Shown: positions 21,992 to 31,353, counted from the stretch's first letter. The stretch is 45,448 nucleotides of DNA from CAZUUO01 sp964622665 (GCA_964622665.1 CAZUUO010000003.1:1-45448); one strand, 5' to 3'. Made by a program: numbers and translations. Notes: generated by a model not told the origin, from the letters alone.

Positions 21992-23194
21992 CTACTTCAT
22001 TTTTTCTTTAAGCAATTCTATTGCCTTTTCCATTTGCACATCTTTCTTTGGATCATCACCACGTTTTATTTCAACGTCAGGCATCACTCCTTGTTTGTCG
22101 ATTGAACGACCTTTGGGGGTGTACCATTTTGCAATAGTAATCTTGATAGCTGAACCATCTGGAAGTTCTTGCATGGTTTGTACTGAACCTTTGCCAAATG
22201 TTTTATTACCAACAATGGTTGCAACTCCGAAATCTTGTAACGCACCCGCTAAAATTTCACTTGCCGAGGCAGAATACTCATTAACCAATACTACCGTTGG
22301 GACTCCTACCAATCGGGTATCTCCTACTCGATTGTAACTTTCTTCTGTTCCATCACTAAATTTCTCTCGTACAATCACTCCTTCTTTTACCCATTGTGAG
22401 GCTAAGGTGACTGCAGTATCTAAAAATCCACCAGGATTTGAACGTAAATCAATAATATATCCTTTTACTCCTGCTTTTTTTCCTTCATCAAGACTTTCAA
22501 AGAAAAGACGCGCCGTATCACCGCCAAATTGCGCAACCGATAGGGTTTGAATGTTGTTCTCAATTTTTGAGGTTACACTCTTGATATTAATCTCATCTCG
22601 CGTAATTTTATATTCCTTTGGTTCACGTTCTCCTTCTCGAAAAATCGTTAATGAGACTTTGGTTCCTTTTTGACCACGAATTTTATCAACCGCTTCATCA
22701 ACTTTCATTCCTGAGGTATCTACTCCATCAATTTTAATAATATAATCACCAGATTTTAAACCCGCTCGTGCGGCTGGTGTTTCAGGAAGGGTTGCTAAAA
22801 TCATGAGCGCGTCATCCTTCATTTCCAGTTGCGCACCGATACCATAAAATTTTCCCTCCAAACTTGACGCAAACTTTTCTGCTTCTTTTGGTTTAAAAAA
22901 TACTGTGTAGGGATCTCCAATACCTGATACCAATCCTTCTAATGATCCATAAAATAAATCTTTATCAGACAATGGTTTGTCGACGTGGGTATTTTTTAAA
23001 ATGTTCCACACGCGACCATACAAGGTAGTATCAATACTGGGATCAATAACACTTTGCGCAAAAATCTTTTGTAAATTTTCCGGCGTGGTTGCAAAGGCAG
23101 CGTCTACTTTTGCTCGTTCAACATATGAACCCGCAAAAAAACTTGCACCCAACATCAGCATCATCACGACACTATATATTATTTTTTTCTTCAT
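21992..23194 (-). CDS. C-terminal processing peptidase, S41 family
   Basis: A 400-residue serine protease anchored by an N-terminal hydrophobic segment (about 5-23) and acting outside the membrane. A PDZ domain spans about 105-185 (GIGAQLEMKDDALMIL, GLKSGDYIIKIDG). The catalytic core has S310 in YSASASEIL, D321 and K335 in TFGKGSVQ, matching the Ser/Lys pair of Tsp/Prc. These enzymes trim the C termini of exported proteins, including cell-wall enzymes. The start overlaps the Nudix stop by 4 bases (ATGA). Downstream of murA, a role in envelope maintenance is likely. Confidence 0.93.
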   Translation of the reverse strand: MKKKIIYSVVMMLMLGASFFAGSYVERAKVDAAFATTPENLQKIFAQSVIDPSIDTTLYGRVWNILKNTHVDKPLSDKDLFYGSLEGLVSGIGDPYTVFFKPKEAEKFASSLEGKFYGIGAQLEMKDDALMILATLPETPAARAGLKSGDYIIKIDGVDTSGMKVDEAVDKIRGQKGTKVSLTIFREGEREPKEYKITRDEINIKSVTSKIENNIQTLSVAQFGGDTARLFFESLDEGKKAGVKGYIIDLRSNPGGFLDTAVTLASQWVKEGVIVREKFSDGTEESYNRVGDTRLVGVPTVVLVNEYSASASEILAGALQDFGVATIVGNKTFGKGSVQTMQELPDGSAIKITIAKWYTPKGRSIDKQGVMPDVEIKRGDDPKKDVQMEKAIELLKEKMK

Positions 23195-23733
23195 ACCACA
23201 TCATCGTAGCGTGCATACCATAACTGCAACGCTTTTAACGCTCTATCCAAAATGGTGCGCGTATTTTTATATCCCAAGACTTGACCTGCTTCACTTGCTT
23301 TTACCCATCGAATCGCCGTAATGTACTCTTCTTTTTGTGGTGTTCCTACTTCGTGTGGTTCTGTTTCCATGAGAAAGTAGTGCACCGTTTTTCTAATGCG
23401 TGTTTTGTTTCGTTGAAACCAAAAGACAATGCTTCCCAGTGGTTGTTTCACTTTGATCGCCTGAATTCCCATTTCTTCCCGTGTTTCCCGAATTGCGGCA
23501 TCTACAATTGCCTCGCCTTTTTCTACATGTCCTTTTGCAAAAATCCATTTTTTGTAAGGATCTAAAATAAAACCAATCAATAACTCACCATTCACCACTT
23601 TATATACTACACCGCCTGCCGAAATTTCTCGGCGCAGTGGCATATTGTGATGTTGTTGATTTTGATTGGGATGATTCCCCCCCTTTACGATGTGTTCAAT
23701 TTTTGCGCGTCGTTTCCATTCATTATGATACAT
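23191..23733 (-). CDS. Nudix hydrolase
   Basis: The protein has up to 180 residues. The Nudix box reads GHVEKGEAIVDAAIRETREEMGI, a full GX5EX7REUXEEXGU match (first G near residue 68), so the Mg2+-binding glutamates are present. Nudix enzymes cleave nucleoside diphosphates linked to another moiety; substrate is not predictable here. The ATG at 23733 overlaps the end of murA by 11 bases and gives a basic 30-residue extension. A second ATG at 23643 (MPLRREIS) would start right at the Nudix fold. Neither has a clear Shine-Dalgarno sequence. It is coupled to the protease gene by a 4-base overlap. Confidence 0.88.
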   Translation of the reverse strand: MYHNEWKRRAKIEHIVKGGNHPNQNQQHHNMPLRREISAGGVVYKVVNGELLIGFILDPYKKWIFAKGHVEKGEAIVDAAIRETREEMGIQAIKVKQPLGSIVFWFQRNKTRIRKTVHYFLMETEPHEVGTPQKEEYITAIRWVKASEAGQVLGYKNTRTILDRALKALQLWYARYDDVV

Positions 23734-24976
23734 ATTCCATGACAGCGCCGAGTTTCGACAACCGTTCCTTAAGTTTGTAATACCCGCGTTCTAAAATTTG
23801 TGCATCAAAAATAGTTGTGGTTCCGTCAGCTAATAAACCCGCAATTACCATTGTTGCACCTGCACGTAAATCAAGAGAACGTACTTCAGTGCCATATAGT
23901 GGCGTTGGGCCACTGATGAGCACACGATGTGGATCACAGACAACCGCATTTGCTCCCATTTTTACCAGTTCATTAATGTAGCCCATGCGTCCTTCAAACA
24001 TCGTATCATGAATAAGTGATGTTCCGGCGCATTGGGTAGCGAGTACCCCAAAAGGAGATTGTAAATCAGTTGGAAATCCTGGGTATGGTTGCGTTTGTAA
24101 TTTAAATGCTTGCAAGGTTCCTGATGGTACGATGGACAAGACATCGCCGCGATATTTGTATGATAATTTCATATCATCCAATATCATATTCATAGCATCA
24201 AAATGTTCTGGCACGACATTATGAATATCAACCGTTCCGCGTGTTGCCGCCACTGCCGCCACAAATGTACCCGTTTCAATTTGATCAGGAATAATAGTGT
24301 GTTCAACACCATGTAATTTGCTGGTGCCTTTGACGTGCATGGTTTCTAAACCAAGTCCTCCAATTTCTACTCCCATTTTTTCAAGCATCTGCGCAACATT
24401 GACCACATGTGGTTCTCGTGCTGACAAATGAATTGTGCTGACTCCTTGTGCACCACTTGCTGCCATCAATGCATTTTCTGTACCCGTCACTGAGAATCGC
24501 GCACTGACTTCATTACCAATTAACTGTTTTGTTTGCACATGAATGCCATCTTGTGTGCGGTTTATTTCACATCCCAATCCTTTAAATACTGCGATGTGCG
24601 CATCGAGAGGACGATTACCAATAATACAACCGCCCGGTTCTGGTAATATCATCTCCTTAAAACGCACCAGCATGGGACCCAACAACAATACTGACGAGCG
24701 AATAGCTTTAACTAATTTCGCGTCGAGTTTTTGTGGATCAATTTTTTTACACGTAATTGCTAGTGTGTTTTCAGTTTGCCATTCTATATGCGCACCCATG
24801 CCTTCCATGATCGATAATAAATTTTTTACATCACCGATTTGTGGCACATTATGGAGTACACAGGTGTCTGTTGTGAGTAACGTTGCTGCAATACAAGGCA
24901 ATGCTGCATTTTTTGCACCATAGACTTCTATTTCACCTTTTAATTTCACCGAACCATTGATTTGTAACGTAGCCAT
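23723..24976 (-). CDS. murA: UDP-N-acetylglucosamine 1-carboxyvinyltransferase
   Basis: The protein has 417 residues, the family's usual length. MurA transfers enolpyruvate from PEP to UDP-GlcNAc, the first committed step of peptidoglycan synthesis. Seen here are the KN motif in YGAKNAAL (K22, N23), the catalytic loop cysteine C117 in PGGCIIGNRPLDAH and the aspartate in GFPTDLQ. The cysteine predicts sensitivity to fosfomycin. It heads the operon with the Nudix hydrolase and the S41 protease and has its own promoter. It shows the cell makes peptidoglycan. Confidence 0.96.
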   Translation of the reverse strand: MATLQINGSVKLKGEIEVYGAKNAALPCIAATLLTTDTCVLHNVPQIGDVKNLLSIMEGMGAHIEWQTENTLAITCKKIDPQKLDAKLVKAIRSSVLLLGPMLVRFKEMILPEPGGCIIGNRPLDAHIAVFKGLGCEINRTQDGIHVQTKQLIGNEVSARFSVTGTENALMAASGAQGVSTIHLSAREPHVVNVAQMLEKMGVEIGGLGLETMHVKGTSKLHGVEHTIIPDQIETGTFVAAVAATRGTVDIHNVVPEHFDAMNMILDDMKLSYKYRGDVLSIVPSGTLQAFKLQTQPYPGFPTDLQSPFGVLATQCAGTSLIHDTMFEGRMGYINELVKMGANAVVCDPHRVLISGPTPLYGTEVRSLDLRAGATMVIAGLLADGTTTIFDAQILERGYYKLKERLSKLGAVMEYVS

Positions 24977-25000
24977 ACAATTGGAAAATACTTATCTAAT

Positions 25001-25029
25001 ATGGTATCGTTAATATATATTGCTGTCAA
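25001..25029 (-). promoter_or_regulatory. murA operon promoter
   Basis: Minus strand: consensus -35 TTGACA (25024-25029), 17-base spacer, weak -10 TACCAT (25001-25006). Leader about 18 bases. Confidence 0.6.
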
Positions 25030-25047
25030 AGTAAAAAATGTTGTAAT

Positions 25048-25053
25048 TATAAT
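25048..25053 (+). promoter_or_regulatory. -10 box for the PEGA protein gene (leaderless)
   Basis: A perfect TATAAT ends 5 bases before the ATG at 25059, so transcription should begin at the start codon itself. No -35 box is seen at the usual distance. Confidence 0.5.
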
Positions 25054-25058
25054 CTGAT

Positions 25059-26330
25059 ATGCGTCTTCCACGCTTTGTTTTTCCCCTATTTCTTTTAACA
25101 TTTTTAATCGGCACACCAGCACTTTTGTTATACACAGCAGGTTATTCCTATAATTTTTCAACGCATAAATTAGAACAAGTTGGTTTTTTATTGATTGATG
25201 GAACCCCCAAAGATGCTGATGTGTATCTTTCAAATAAATTAATTGCGCAGCAGATGCCCTTATATGTAAAGCGCGCGATTCCTGATTCCTATGCTATTCG
25301 TATTGAAAAGGAAGGATACGTTCCCTATGAAACCGATGTACGCATTGCCCCTCGTCAAAGTGTCGTTTACTCACCACTCTATTTAATTCGCAAAGAAGTA
25401 CCCCAACAATTGAGCGCATCATTGGGCACGTTATTATATTTTGATGAGCAACGGGGTAATGCCTACTTTGTTTCCACAGCAAACCCTCGTGACGTGCTTG
25501 TGTACCATGTCACCACTTCCGTTACTCAAAAAATTTCGTTACCATTTTCAGTTTCAAATATCACTCCTTTCATTACAGAGCATTCACTCGCCTTTGTCAC
25601 GCCAACTCGTTCTTTTATTCTCAACCTTGAGAACTTTGAAGTGCGTACGATTATTGGAAAGTATACATCACTGGTTGTTTCTAGTAACGACACTATTTTT
25701 GCTATCACCAATCATTCACTCGTTTCCCTTTCTTCTCGCGATGTTGTTACTGTGGTTGATCCTACCACTTCGTTTACAACACTTATTACCGCTCTTGGTA
25801 ATACTGTTGTGGGTATTACATCACAGGGAGACACAAAGGCGTATTTTGATGGAGCTTACCAAACTATCTGTAGCGAATCACTCGGTGAATTACAGGCGCA
25901 GCACATACAGCGTGGTGTTGGATTTGCTTCTGATGCTGATTCTTCTCTCATGGTTACCGGTGAAGGACGTTCTGTTACGTGTGATAATTTTAATGCTCCC
26001 TTTGTTACCTTCCACAACAACAATCTCGTTGTTTCAGATGATGTTAGTGTTTCGTATTTCGACAAGGAACACACGGAACGACCCATCGTGCGTTTGCGTG
26101 CACCCATGACCTACTTTACCGTCATTCCTCAAACTCCCTACTTTGTCTTTGTTTCAAACAAACAACTGTATATATATAATTCTGAGGACACACGCATGAA
26201 ACCATACGTATATCCTTTTGCGATTGCACCGCGCGCATTGTTTCCTTCGCCCGACGGTCGCACCCTATTTATTGACGGCATTGTTGATACTACCGACGGA
26301 TTCTTCTCTCTCACCCTTACCGACGAATAA
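25059..26330 (+). CDS. PEGA-domain membrane-anchored beta-propeller-like protein
   Basis: The protein has 423 residues. A hydrophobic N-terminal anchor (about 7-27) precedes a PEGA domain (about 40-110: GFLLIDGTPKDADVYL, KRAIPDSYAIRIEKEGYVPYE). The remaining ~300 residues are repeated short beta strands that look like a propeller with WD40/TolB-like blades. PEGA domains are surface-associated beta modules. Its function is unknown. Proteins of this make-up are frequent in CPR genomes. It is a single-gene unit with its own terminator. Confidence 0.8.
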   Translation: MRLPRFVFPLFLLTFLIGTPALLLYTAGYSYNFSTHKLEQVGFLLIDGTPKDADVYLSNKLIAQQMPLYVKRAIPDSYAIRIEKEGYVPYETDVRIAPRQSVVYSPLYLIRKEVPQQLSASLGTLLYFDEQRGNAYFVSTANPRDVLVYHVTTSVTQKISLPFSVSNITPFITEHSLAFVTPTRSFILNLENFEVRTIIGKYTSLVVSSNDTIFAITNHSLVSLSSRDVVTVVDPTTSFTTLITALGNTVVGITSQGDTKAYFDGAYQTICSESLGELQAQHIQRGVGFASDADSSLMVTGEGRSVTCDNFNAPFVTFHNNNLVVSDDVSVSYFDKEHTERPIVRLRAPMTYFTVIPQTPYFVFVSNKQLYIYNSEDTRMKPYVYPFAIAPRALFPSPDGRTLFIDGIVDTTDGFFSLTLTDE

Positions 26331-26358
26331 AAAACTACCAGCACTCCTGGTAGTTTTT
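26329..26358 (+). terminator. Terminator after the PEGA protein gene
   Basis: Stem AAAACTACCA / TGGTAGTTTT with a short loop and T run; its right arm contains the stop codon of the convergent Rieske gene, so it may act in both directions. Confidence 0.85.
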
Positions 26359-26686
26359 AAAAATCTCCATATTCAACACGCGGAGTTTTTTCTTCTGTTT
26401 CAACAAACACCTCGCCCGCTTCCTCAAAAATTGCGAGTGACCCTTGTGATTCCTTTCCAAATCCTTTTCCTGTTTTGTGATCAAATTCCCATTTATGATG
26501 GGGGCACACCACTTTACCGTTCTTTATAAACCCCTCACACAACGGCGCATCTGCGTGTACACAATAATTACCAATACAACCCAATTCACCATTCACGCGA
26601 AATACGGCATAGGTTCGTTGTTCAATCAGCACCCCTTTTCCTTTTCCTTCCTCGAAATCACTCGACATTCCTATTTTTATTTTCAT
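26357..26686 (-). CDS. Rieske-type [2Fe-2S] ferredoxin
   Basis: The protein has 109 residues. The two cluster-binding boxes are CVH (C42, H44) and CPHH (C61, H64), separated by 16 residues, as in the soluble Rieske ferredoxins of dioxygenases and NirD-type proteins. There is no membrane anchor or signal. It would carry single electrons in the cytoplasm; no partner oxygenase is nearby. It is the last gene of the eleven-gene glycan operon and overlaps rmlA by 4 bases (ATGA), an odd place for a redox protein. A partner that modifies a sugar is possible but unsupported. Confidence 0.9.
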   Translation of the reverse strand: MKIKIGMSSDFEEGKGKGVLIEQRTYAVFRVNGELGCIGNYCVHADAPLCEGFIKNGKVVCPHHKWEFDHKTGKGFGKESQGSLAIFEEAGEVFVETEEKTPRVEYGDF

Positions 26687-27774
26687 AATTCAACAACTGA
26701 ATTATCGCCAATCACTAGTTTATGACCGTGAGGTAATGAATCTTGTACTCGTGAAATAGTTGCACCCGCACCAACGATTGAATCTACGACACGAGCGTAT
26801 GCATTAATCTGTGCACCATCTAACACGATAGAATGTTCTATTTCACTGTTGCGAATCGTCACATTATTTCCCAGTGAGGTGTAGGGACCAATATATGAAT
26901 TTTCAATAATACAATTTTCTCCAATTACTACCGGTCCTCGAATTAAGGTCTTCTCACCAATAACGGCGTTTGCACCCACTCGTACTTTTCCTTGTAATTT
27001 TGCTGTTGGATGAATTGTTGCATTACGTGCAACTTCCATTTCATGCTCTGCCAATCCATCCAAAATATATTGATTACCAATGAGTAAATCTTCTGGTTTT
27101 CCCGTATCTTTCCACCATCCTTTAATTTCTTCAAACCCAACGCGTAATCCTTTGTCGATGTAATATTGGTGGATGTCGGTAATTTCATATTCACCGCGCG
27201 CACTTTTTTGCAAACTATCGAGCACTTCGAGTGCGTGATGGTCGTACACATAAATGCCGGTAATAGCAAAATCACTCTTTGGTTCTTTTGGTTTTTCTTC
27301 CACGCGAATAATTTTTCCATCTTTAATTTCGGGTACGCCAAATCGTTCAGGGTCAGGAACTCTTGAGAGCGCTAACATGCAATGAAATTCTTCTTGCTTG
27401 AATTTATTAATGAGCGCGTTTATGTCAGTACCCAAAATATTATCCCCCAGATACATGATAAATGAATCACCTGCACGTAAAAATCCTTCATCGCGAGCAT
27501 TCTTCACCACATGCGCCAAGCCCAATGCACCACCTCGTTGTTCGATATAGGTAATCGTACAATTAAATTTTTCACCATTACCAAAAACTTTTTGTAATTC
27601 TTGTTCACCCTCGTTGACTGAAATACCAATGTCGGTCACTCCCGCATCGACAATTTTTTCAATGGCGTATTGCAACATTGGCTTGTTTGCAAGCGGGATA
27701 GAATGTTTGTTTCGATTCCAGGTGATAGGACGCAACCGTGTTGCACGACCACCCGCAGTAATTAAAGCTTTCAT
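26683..27774 (-). CDS. rmlA: Glucose-1-phosphate thymidylyltransferase, long form
   Basis: The protein has 363 residues. An N-terminal nucleotidyltransferase domain (1 to about 240) has the signature GGRATRLRPIT (8-18), the metal-binding D in LGDNILG and the EEKPKEP motif. The C-terminal part (about 250-350) is a left-handed beta-helix of hexapeptide repeats (IGENCIIENSYIGPYTSLG). This matches the long-form dTDP-glucose pyrophosphorylases, which make dTDP-glucose from dTTP and glucose-1-phosphate. UTP- or other NTP-specific activity cannot be excluded. The fused RmlB-RmlD encoded upstream in the same operon would use its product to make dTDP-rhamnose. Confidence 0.88.
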   Translation of the reverse strand: MKALITAGGRATRLRPITWNRNKHSIPLANKPMLQYAIEKIVDAGVTDIGISVNEGEQELQKVFGNGEKFNCTITYIEQRGGALGLAHVVKNARDEGFLRAGDSFIMYLGDNILGTDINALINKFKQEEFHCMLALSRVPDPERFGVPEIKDGKIIRVEEKPKEPKSDFAITGIYVYDHHALEVLDSLQKSARGEYEITDIHQYYIDKGLRVGFEEIKGWWKDTGKPEDLLIGNQYILDGLAEHEMEVARNATIHPTAKLQGKVRVGANAVIGEKTLIRGPVVIGENCIIENSYIGPYTSLGNNVTIRNSEIEHSIVLDGAQINAYARVVDSIVGAGATISRVQDSLPHGHKLVIGDNSVVEL

Positions 27775-27775
27775 A

Positions 27776-28819
27776 TTAGCGTATGTTTTTTAGTATTGAG
27801 AAATAGACGCGCATGATGGGATTGCCTACGTATCGCAACAACGGATTTTGCACTTCTTGAAAGTCGACTGTTGCAACTAATTTCTCGATAAACTGTGCAT
27901 TCGTTATGGTCCGTTCCGCAAACTGTTCTTTTCGTTTGTGTTGTATTGCCTGCCACGTTTCTTTTTTCAAAAAGTATTGCAATACCGCCAACTTTTGTTT
28001 TCCCCATCCATTTTTTATTGCATATACCCACATTGCCAATTCCATCCCGAGCAATAAGGGAGAACTTGCTATCAATAGTGGTAACGGGAAAAAGGTAAAT
28101 AGTACGAGATATCGATTGCGTTCCATGAAATATATTTGACGTACCGAACGACCAAACTCATATTTATGCGCCACACGTGACGTTGGTACCATGACGATAC
28201 GTTTTCCTCGCATGATGACTTTTAATGATAGCTCCACATCATCATGATACATAAAGTAGGATTCATCACACATCCCTATTTCTTGTGCGGTTTGCACGGT
28301 CATTGCCAGTGCAACACCCGACGCACTCCCAATGTCTACCAATTCTCGTTCTCCTTCTGTATCAAGTTCATTATACCCTACACAAAAACTAAATCCTAAA
28401 AATTGCAAAACATTGCCTCGGGAATTTGATCGTGGTGGGTTGGTATTATATAATAAAACTTTTGATTGTGTGATGCCAATCGTTTTGTCTGACAACGGCG
28501 CAACCAATTCTTTTGCCCAGGTACGTTCAAACACCGTATCCATGTTTGCTAATATCACCACTTCACAACCGTCAGTGATTGCTTGTCGCATTCCAATATT
28601 ATTTGCATGTCCCCATCCATTTCCCTCACTTCCCATTATGGTGGCTTCAGGATATATCGTCGCAATAGTTGTGCGCGTTTGTTCACTCGTGACATTATCA
28701 ACAATATACACGCGGAGCACATCACTGCCTAATGTTTGCAACCGTAAAGAATCTCGACACTGCGCGAGGAATTTTTCTGCGTAATCTTTATAATTAATAA
28801 GAATGACTCCTATCATCAT
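27776..28819 (-). CDS. Glycosyltransferase, GT2 family
   Basis: The protein has 347 residues. A GT-A domain opens with MIGVILINYKDYAEKFL and has VYIVDN, GNGWGHANNIGM and ILANMDTVFE, the last holding the metal-binding acidic residue. Later YFMYHDDVELSLKVIMRG matches the catalytic ED region of rhamnosyl-type GT2 enzymes. A hydrophobic stretch near residues 245-270 may bind the membrane. The ATG at 28819 is chosen because it makes an ATGA overlap with the upstream stop; ATGs at 28828 and 28816 are alternatives. It probably adds one sugar, possibly rhamnose, to a surface glycan. Confidence 0.88.
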   Translation of the reverse strand: MMIGVILINYKDYAEKFLAQCRDSLRLQTLGSDVLRVYIVDNVTSEQTRTTIATIYPEATIMGSEGNGWGHANNIGMRQAITDGCEVVILANMDTVFERTWAKELVAPLSDKTIGITQSKVLLYNTNPPRSNSRGNVLQFLGFSFCVGYNELDTEGERELVDIGSASGVALAMTVQTAQEIGMCDESYFMYHDDVELSLKVIMRGKRIVMVPTSRVAHKYEFGRSVRQIYFMERNRYLVLFTFFPLPLLIASSPLLLGMELAMWVYAIKNGWGKQKLAVLQYFLKKETWQAIQHKRKEQFAERTITNAQFIEKLVATVDFQEVQNPLLRYVGNPIMRVYFSILKNIR

Positions 28820-29622
28820 ATTCCCCATTTCAAAAAATATTTTACCGCACTTTTCACATGCGTCCGTGTCAGTTTATCGAGAAAAAATGCTTTAACACCT
28901 TTAATTTTTGCACTGGCGCGCTGCCATCCGTGACGCAACACAATATCATGTACATAATACACTGATTTATGGTGTGACCAAAATGTTTTACACCAATCAA
29001 TGTCTTCAAAATACATGAAGTACTCATCACTCATATACCCCACACTCGCCAATAACTCACCACGCACCATCATGGCAGATCCCATGAGCGCGTCGACAGG
29101 TTGTGTTCGCGTATGATCAAAATCTTTCATTAAAAAACGATCAATTTCTTTTTGACCCCACACGGTTTTTCCTAAAAAGGTACGGCGTACCAACGGTGTA
29201 TACCATCGAGGGAATCGCCAACAAGAATGTTGTAACGTACCATCGGTATTTAATAATTTTGGTCCCGCAATACCAACTTGGGTATGCGCATCCATAAATG
29301 CAACCAACCGCTCACTCGTACGTTGTTCAAAAAATGTTATGTCTGGATTGATGACTAAATAGTATCGCGATTCAACCGCTTGCAATCCTTTATTTACGCC
29401 AAATCCATACCCACGATTTTCAGAGAGCATGACAGACGTAATCTTGTGTTGTAAGGGAGAACGCGCGATCACTCCTTCAATGCCATCACGTGAATCATTA
29501 TCAACGATAACAATACGCACATCCATGGTGGTGCGTTGCAAATCTTGCTCTATCGATGCTAAACATTCGCGCACATATTCGCGCATCTTATAGTTTACAA
29601 TGACAATTGTCAGATCGATCAT
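28816..29622 (-). CDS. Glycosyltransferase, GT2 family (WbbL-like rhamnosyltransferase)
   Basis: The protein has 268 residues. Motifs in order: VIVNYKMREYVREC, VIVDNDSRD, NRGYGFGVNKGL, YLVINPDITF (DxD-equivalent), GIAGPKLLNTDG and SDEYFMYFEDIDWC. This is the pattern of dTDP-rhamnosyl transferases such as WbbL. With rmlA and rmlBD in the same operon, dTDP-rhamnose is the likely donor. It overlaps both neighbours by 4 bases. Confidence 0.9.
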   Translation of the reverse strand: MIDLTIVIVNYKMREYVRECLASIEQDLQRTTMDVRIVIVDNDSRDGIEGVIARSPLQHKITSVMLSENRGYGFGVNKGLQAVESRYYLVINPDITFFEQRTSERLVAFMDAHTQVGIAGPKLLNTDGTLQHSCWRFPRWYTPLVRRTFLGKTVWGQKEIDRFLMKDFDHTRTQPVDALMGSAMMVRGELLASVGYMSDEYFMYFEDIDWCKTFWSHHKSVYYVHDIVLRHGWQRASAKIKGVKAFFLDKLTRTHVKSAVKYFLKWGI

Positions 29623-30578
29623 AGGGAGTAATGTCTTTTTGCACGATTACGGTACTCCCTCCTTGTACGTACTATTGTAGGCAAAAGTCGCAAAAAGTCA
29701 ATGAACCCTCGCAAAACCTTTGGTTCTTTGAAAAAGAGATAGAAAAATTTCATTTTTTCACTCATGATAACCTGCACACTCCACAATCTATGCAGTGTTA
29801 GTACCGCGAGGTGGTTACGATATGAGTTGGTACGTGACGCGAGACTTCGTGATGATCTGCTCGTATGTGCCGCAATACTACGATCATGAAATGCGCGAGC
29901 TTTAGAAACAACGAGTGCCGAAAATCCAGCTTCATACAAACGGAGTGCCAATTCAACATCTTCTTTATAATTTTGAAAGGTGGGATCAAATAAACTTCCA
30001 CTTGTATGCAGTGCTTTTTGCAAATGTGCAACATTATAAAAGGGACACGTTCCCGAAACACCAAACACTTCTTCATCACATGAAGGTATTGTGGTCTGAC
30101 CGACTCCTATTTCAAAAAATTTTCCCCATTTGTTTGAGGTAATTCCTAGTGAATCAATAACAACATTTTCTGTATGAGGAATTTCTCCTGGATTGTTCCA
30201 TTGTAACAACACACCTGATGCAGCCGCACATTCAGTGTGTTCGTTCATTGCACGCATGACTTCTTCTGCATACGTTTTTTCAATATACAAATCTTGATTC
30301 ACGAGCCACACAAATTGTTCTCCTTTGTGTTCTATTTGTAATTTTCCAAACAATATATTGTGACCTCCGGCAAATCCATGATTTGTTTCTTCAAATATCA
30401 TGTGCGCGTGAGGAAATAATTGGGGAATATGTTTTTGTAAATACTCACGAGTTCCATCGGTTGAACCATTATCAAGAATACGCACCGTGCTTGGTGCTAT
30501 TGTTTGTTGGTGTAAGGAGTTGAGTAATGCGTTGAGATACCGCATACCATTCCAGGTGACCAGATGTAGTGCGTACAT
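29619..30578 (-). CDS. Glycosyltransferase, GT2 family
   Basis: The protein has 319 residues. The ATG at 30578 is preferred; the open frame three codons further upstream begins with TTG. Motifs: LHLVTWNGMRYLNALL, ILDNGSTDGT, NHGFAGGHN, VNQDLYIE (metal site) and DPTFQNYKEDVELALRLYEAG. These indicate a GT-A inverting enzyme close to the neighbouring rhamnosyltransferase-like proteins. The stop overlaps the next gene by 4 bases. A basic C-terminal tail follows a hydrophobic stretch. Confidence 0.88.
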   Translation of the reverse strand: MYALHLVTWNGMRYLNALLNSLHQQTIAPSTVRILDNGSTDGTREYLQKHIPQLFPHAHMIFEETNHGFAGGHNILFGKLQIEHKGEQFVWLVNQDLYIEKTYAEEVMRAMNEHTECAAASGVLLQWNNPGEIPHTENVVIDSLGITSNKWGKFFEIGVGQTTIPSCDEEVFGVSGTCPFYNVAHLQKALHTSGSLFDPTFQNYKEDVELALRLYEAGFSALVVSKARAFHDRSIAAHTSRSSRSLASRTNSYRNHLAVLTLHRLWSVQVIMSEKMKFFYLFFKEPKVLRGFIDFLRLLPTIVRTRREYRNRAKRHYSL

Positions 30579-30579
30579 A

Positions 30580-31353
30580 TTATCCAAAGATCCCGTGTTT
30601 CTTAAAATACTTCATCATTGAACTCACAAACATTTTTTGTTTTTTGAGTGTTGCAACTTGTGCAAATGACTGACCTATCAAATCAATCGCTTTTGTTTTT
30701 GGGGTATACCACACGGTATATCCTGCTTGTTCCATGCGCTTACACATATCAACTTCTTCAAACCACACAAAAAATTGTTCATCAAAATTTCCCACTTTTT
30801 GTAATGCTGATGAACGCATAAAAAAATATGAGCCGCGAATGGATGGTACAGCTTGTTCGCGCGTGTAATCAAAGGTGTGGCATAAATAGGTGTCGAGCAA
30901 TCGGGGAAATAATTTTCCTATCTTACTCACAATTATTGCTTGATCAAACCATGTTGGAAATTTTCGTACATGAGCAATGATTTCTCCTTTTTCATTTACT
31001 AACTGTACACCCAATACTCCAACATGTTCTCGCTGTTCCATTTCGTGCACACTTATGCGCAGCGTATCTTCAAATAATTGCATGTCGGGGTTTAACCACA
31101 ATACAAACCGTGCGTTAACCTGTTGTAACGCTTGATTGACTGCTTTTGACGTACCGACATTTTCAGTATTTTCAATCACCGTAACATCAGGAAATTCTGC
31201 GCGTACCATCGCAACACTGCTATCATGAGAAGCATTATCTACCACGATCACCTTTCGAACAATTTCAGGAGATGACTGTGCCACTGAATGCAAACATGCG
31301 CGAAGTTTATCGCGCACGTTCCATGAAACAATAATGATGGCAACATCGACCAT
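30580..31353 (-). CDS. Glycosyltransferase, GT2 family (WbbL-like)
   Basis: The protein has 257 residues from the ATG at 31351-31353, 4 bases after the rmlBD stop; the longer open frame would overlap that gene. Motifs: IIIVSWNVRDKLRACL, VIVVDNASHDSSV, NVGTSKAVNQAL, VLWLNPDMQLFEDT, GVLGVQLVNEKG and DEQFFVWFEEVDMCKRM. Four GT2 genes in a row suggest assembly of a glycan with at least four linkages, several perhaps rhamnose. Confidence 0.9.
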   Translation of the reverse strand: MVDVAIIIVSWNVRDKLRACLHSVAQSSPEIVRKVIVVDNASHDSSVAMVRAEFPDVTVIENTENVGTSKAVNQALQQVNARFVLWLNPDMQLFEDTLRISVHEMEQREHVGVLGVQLVNEKGEIIAHVRKFPTWFDQAIIVSKIGKLFPRLLDTYLCHTFDYTREQAVPSIRGSYFFMRSSALQKVGNFDEQFFVWFEEVDMCKRMEQAGYTVWYTPKTKAIDLIGQSFAQVATLKKQKMFVSSMMKYFKKHGIFG

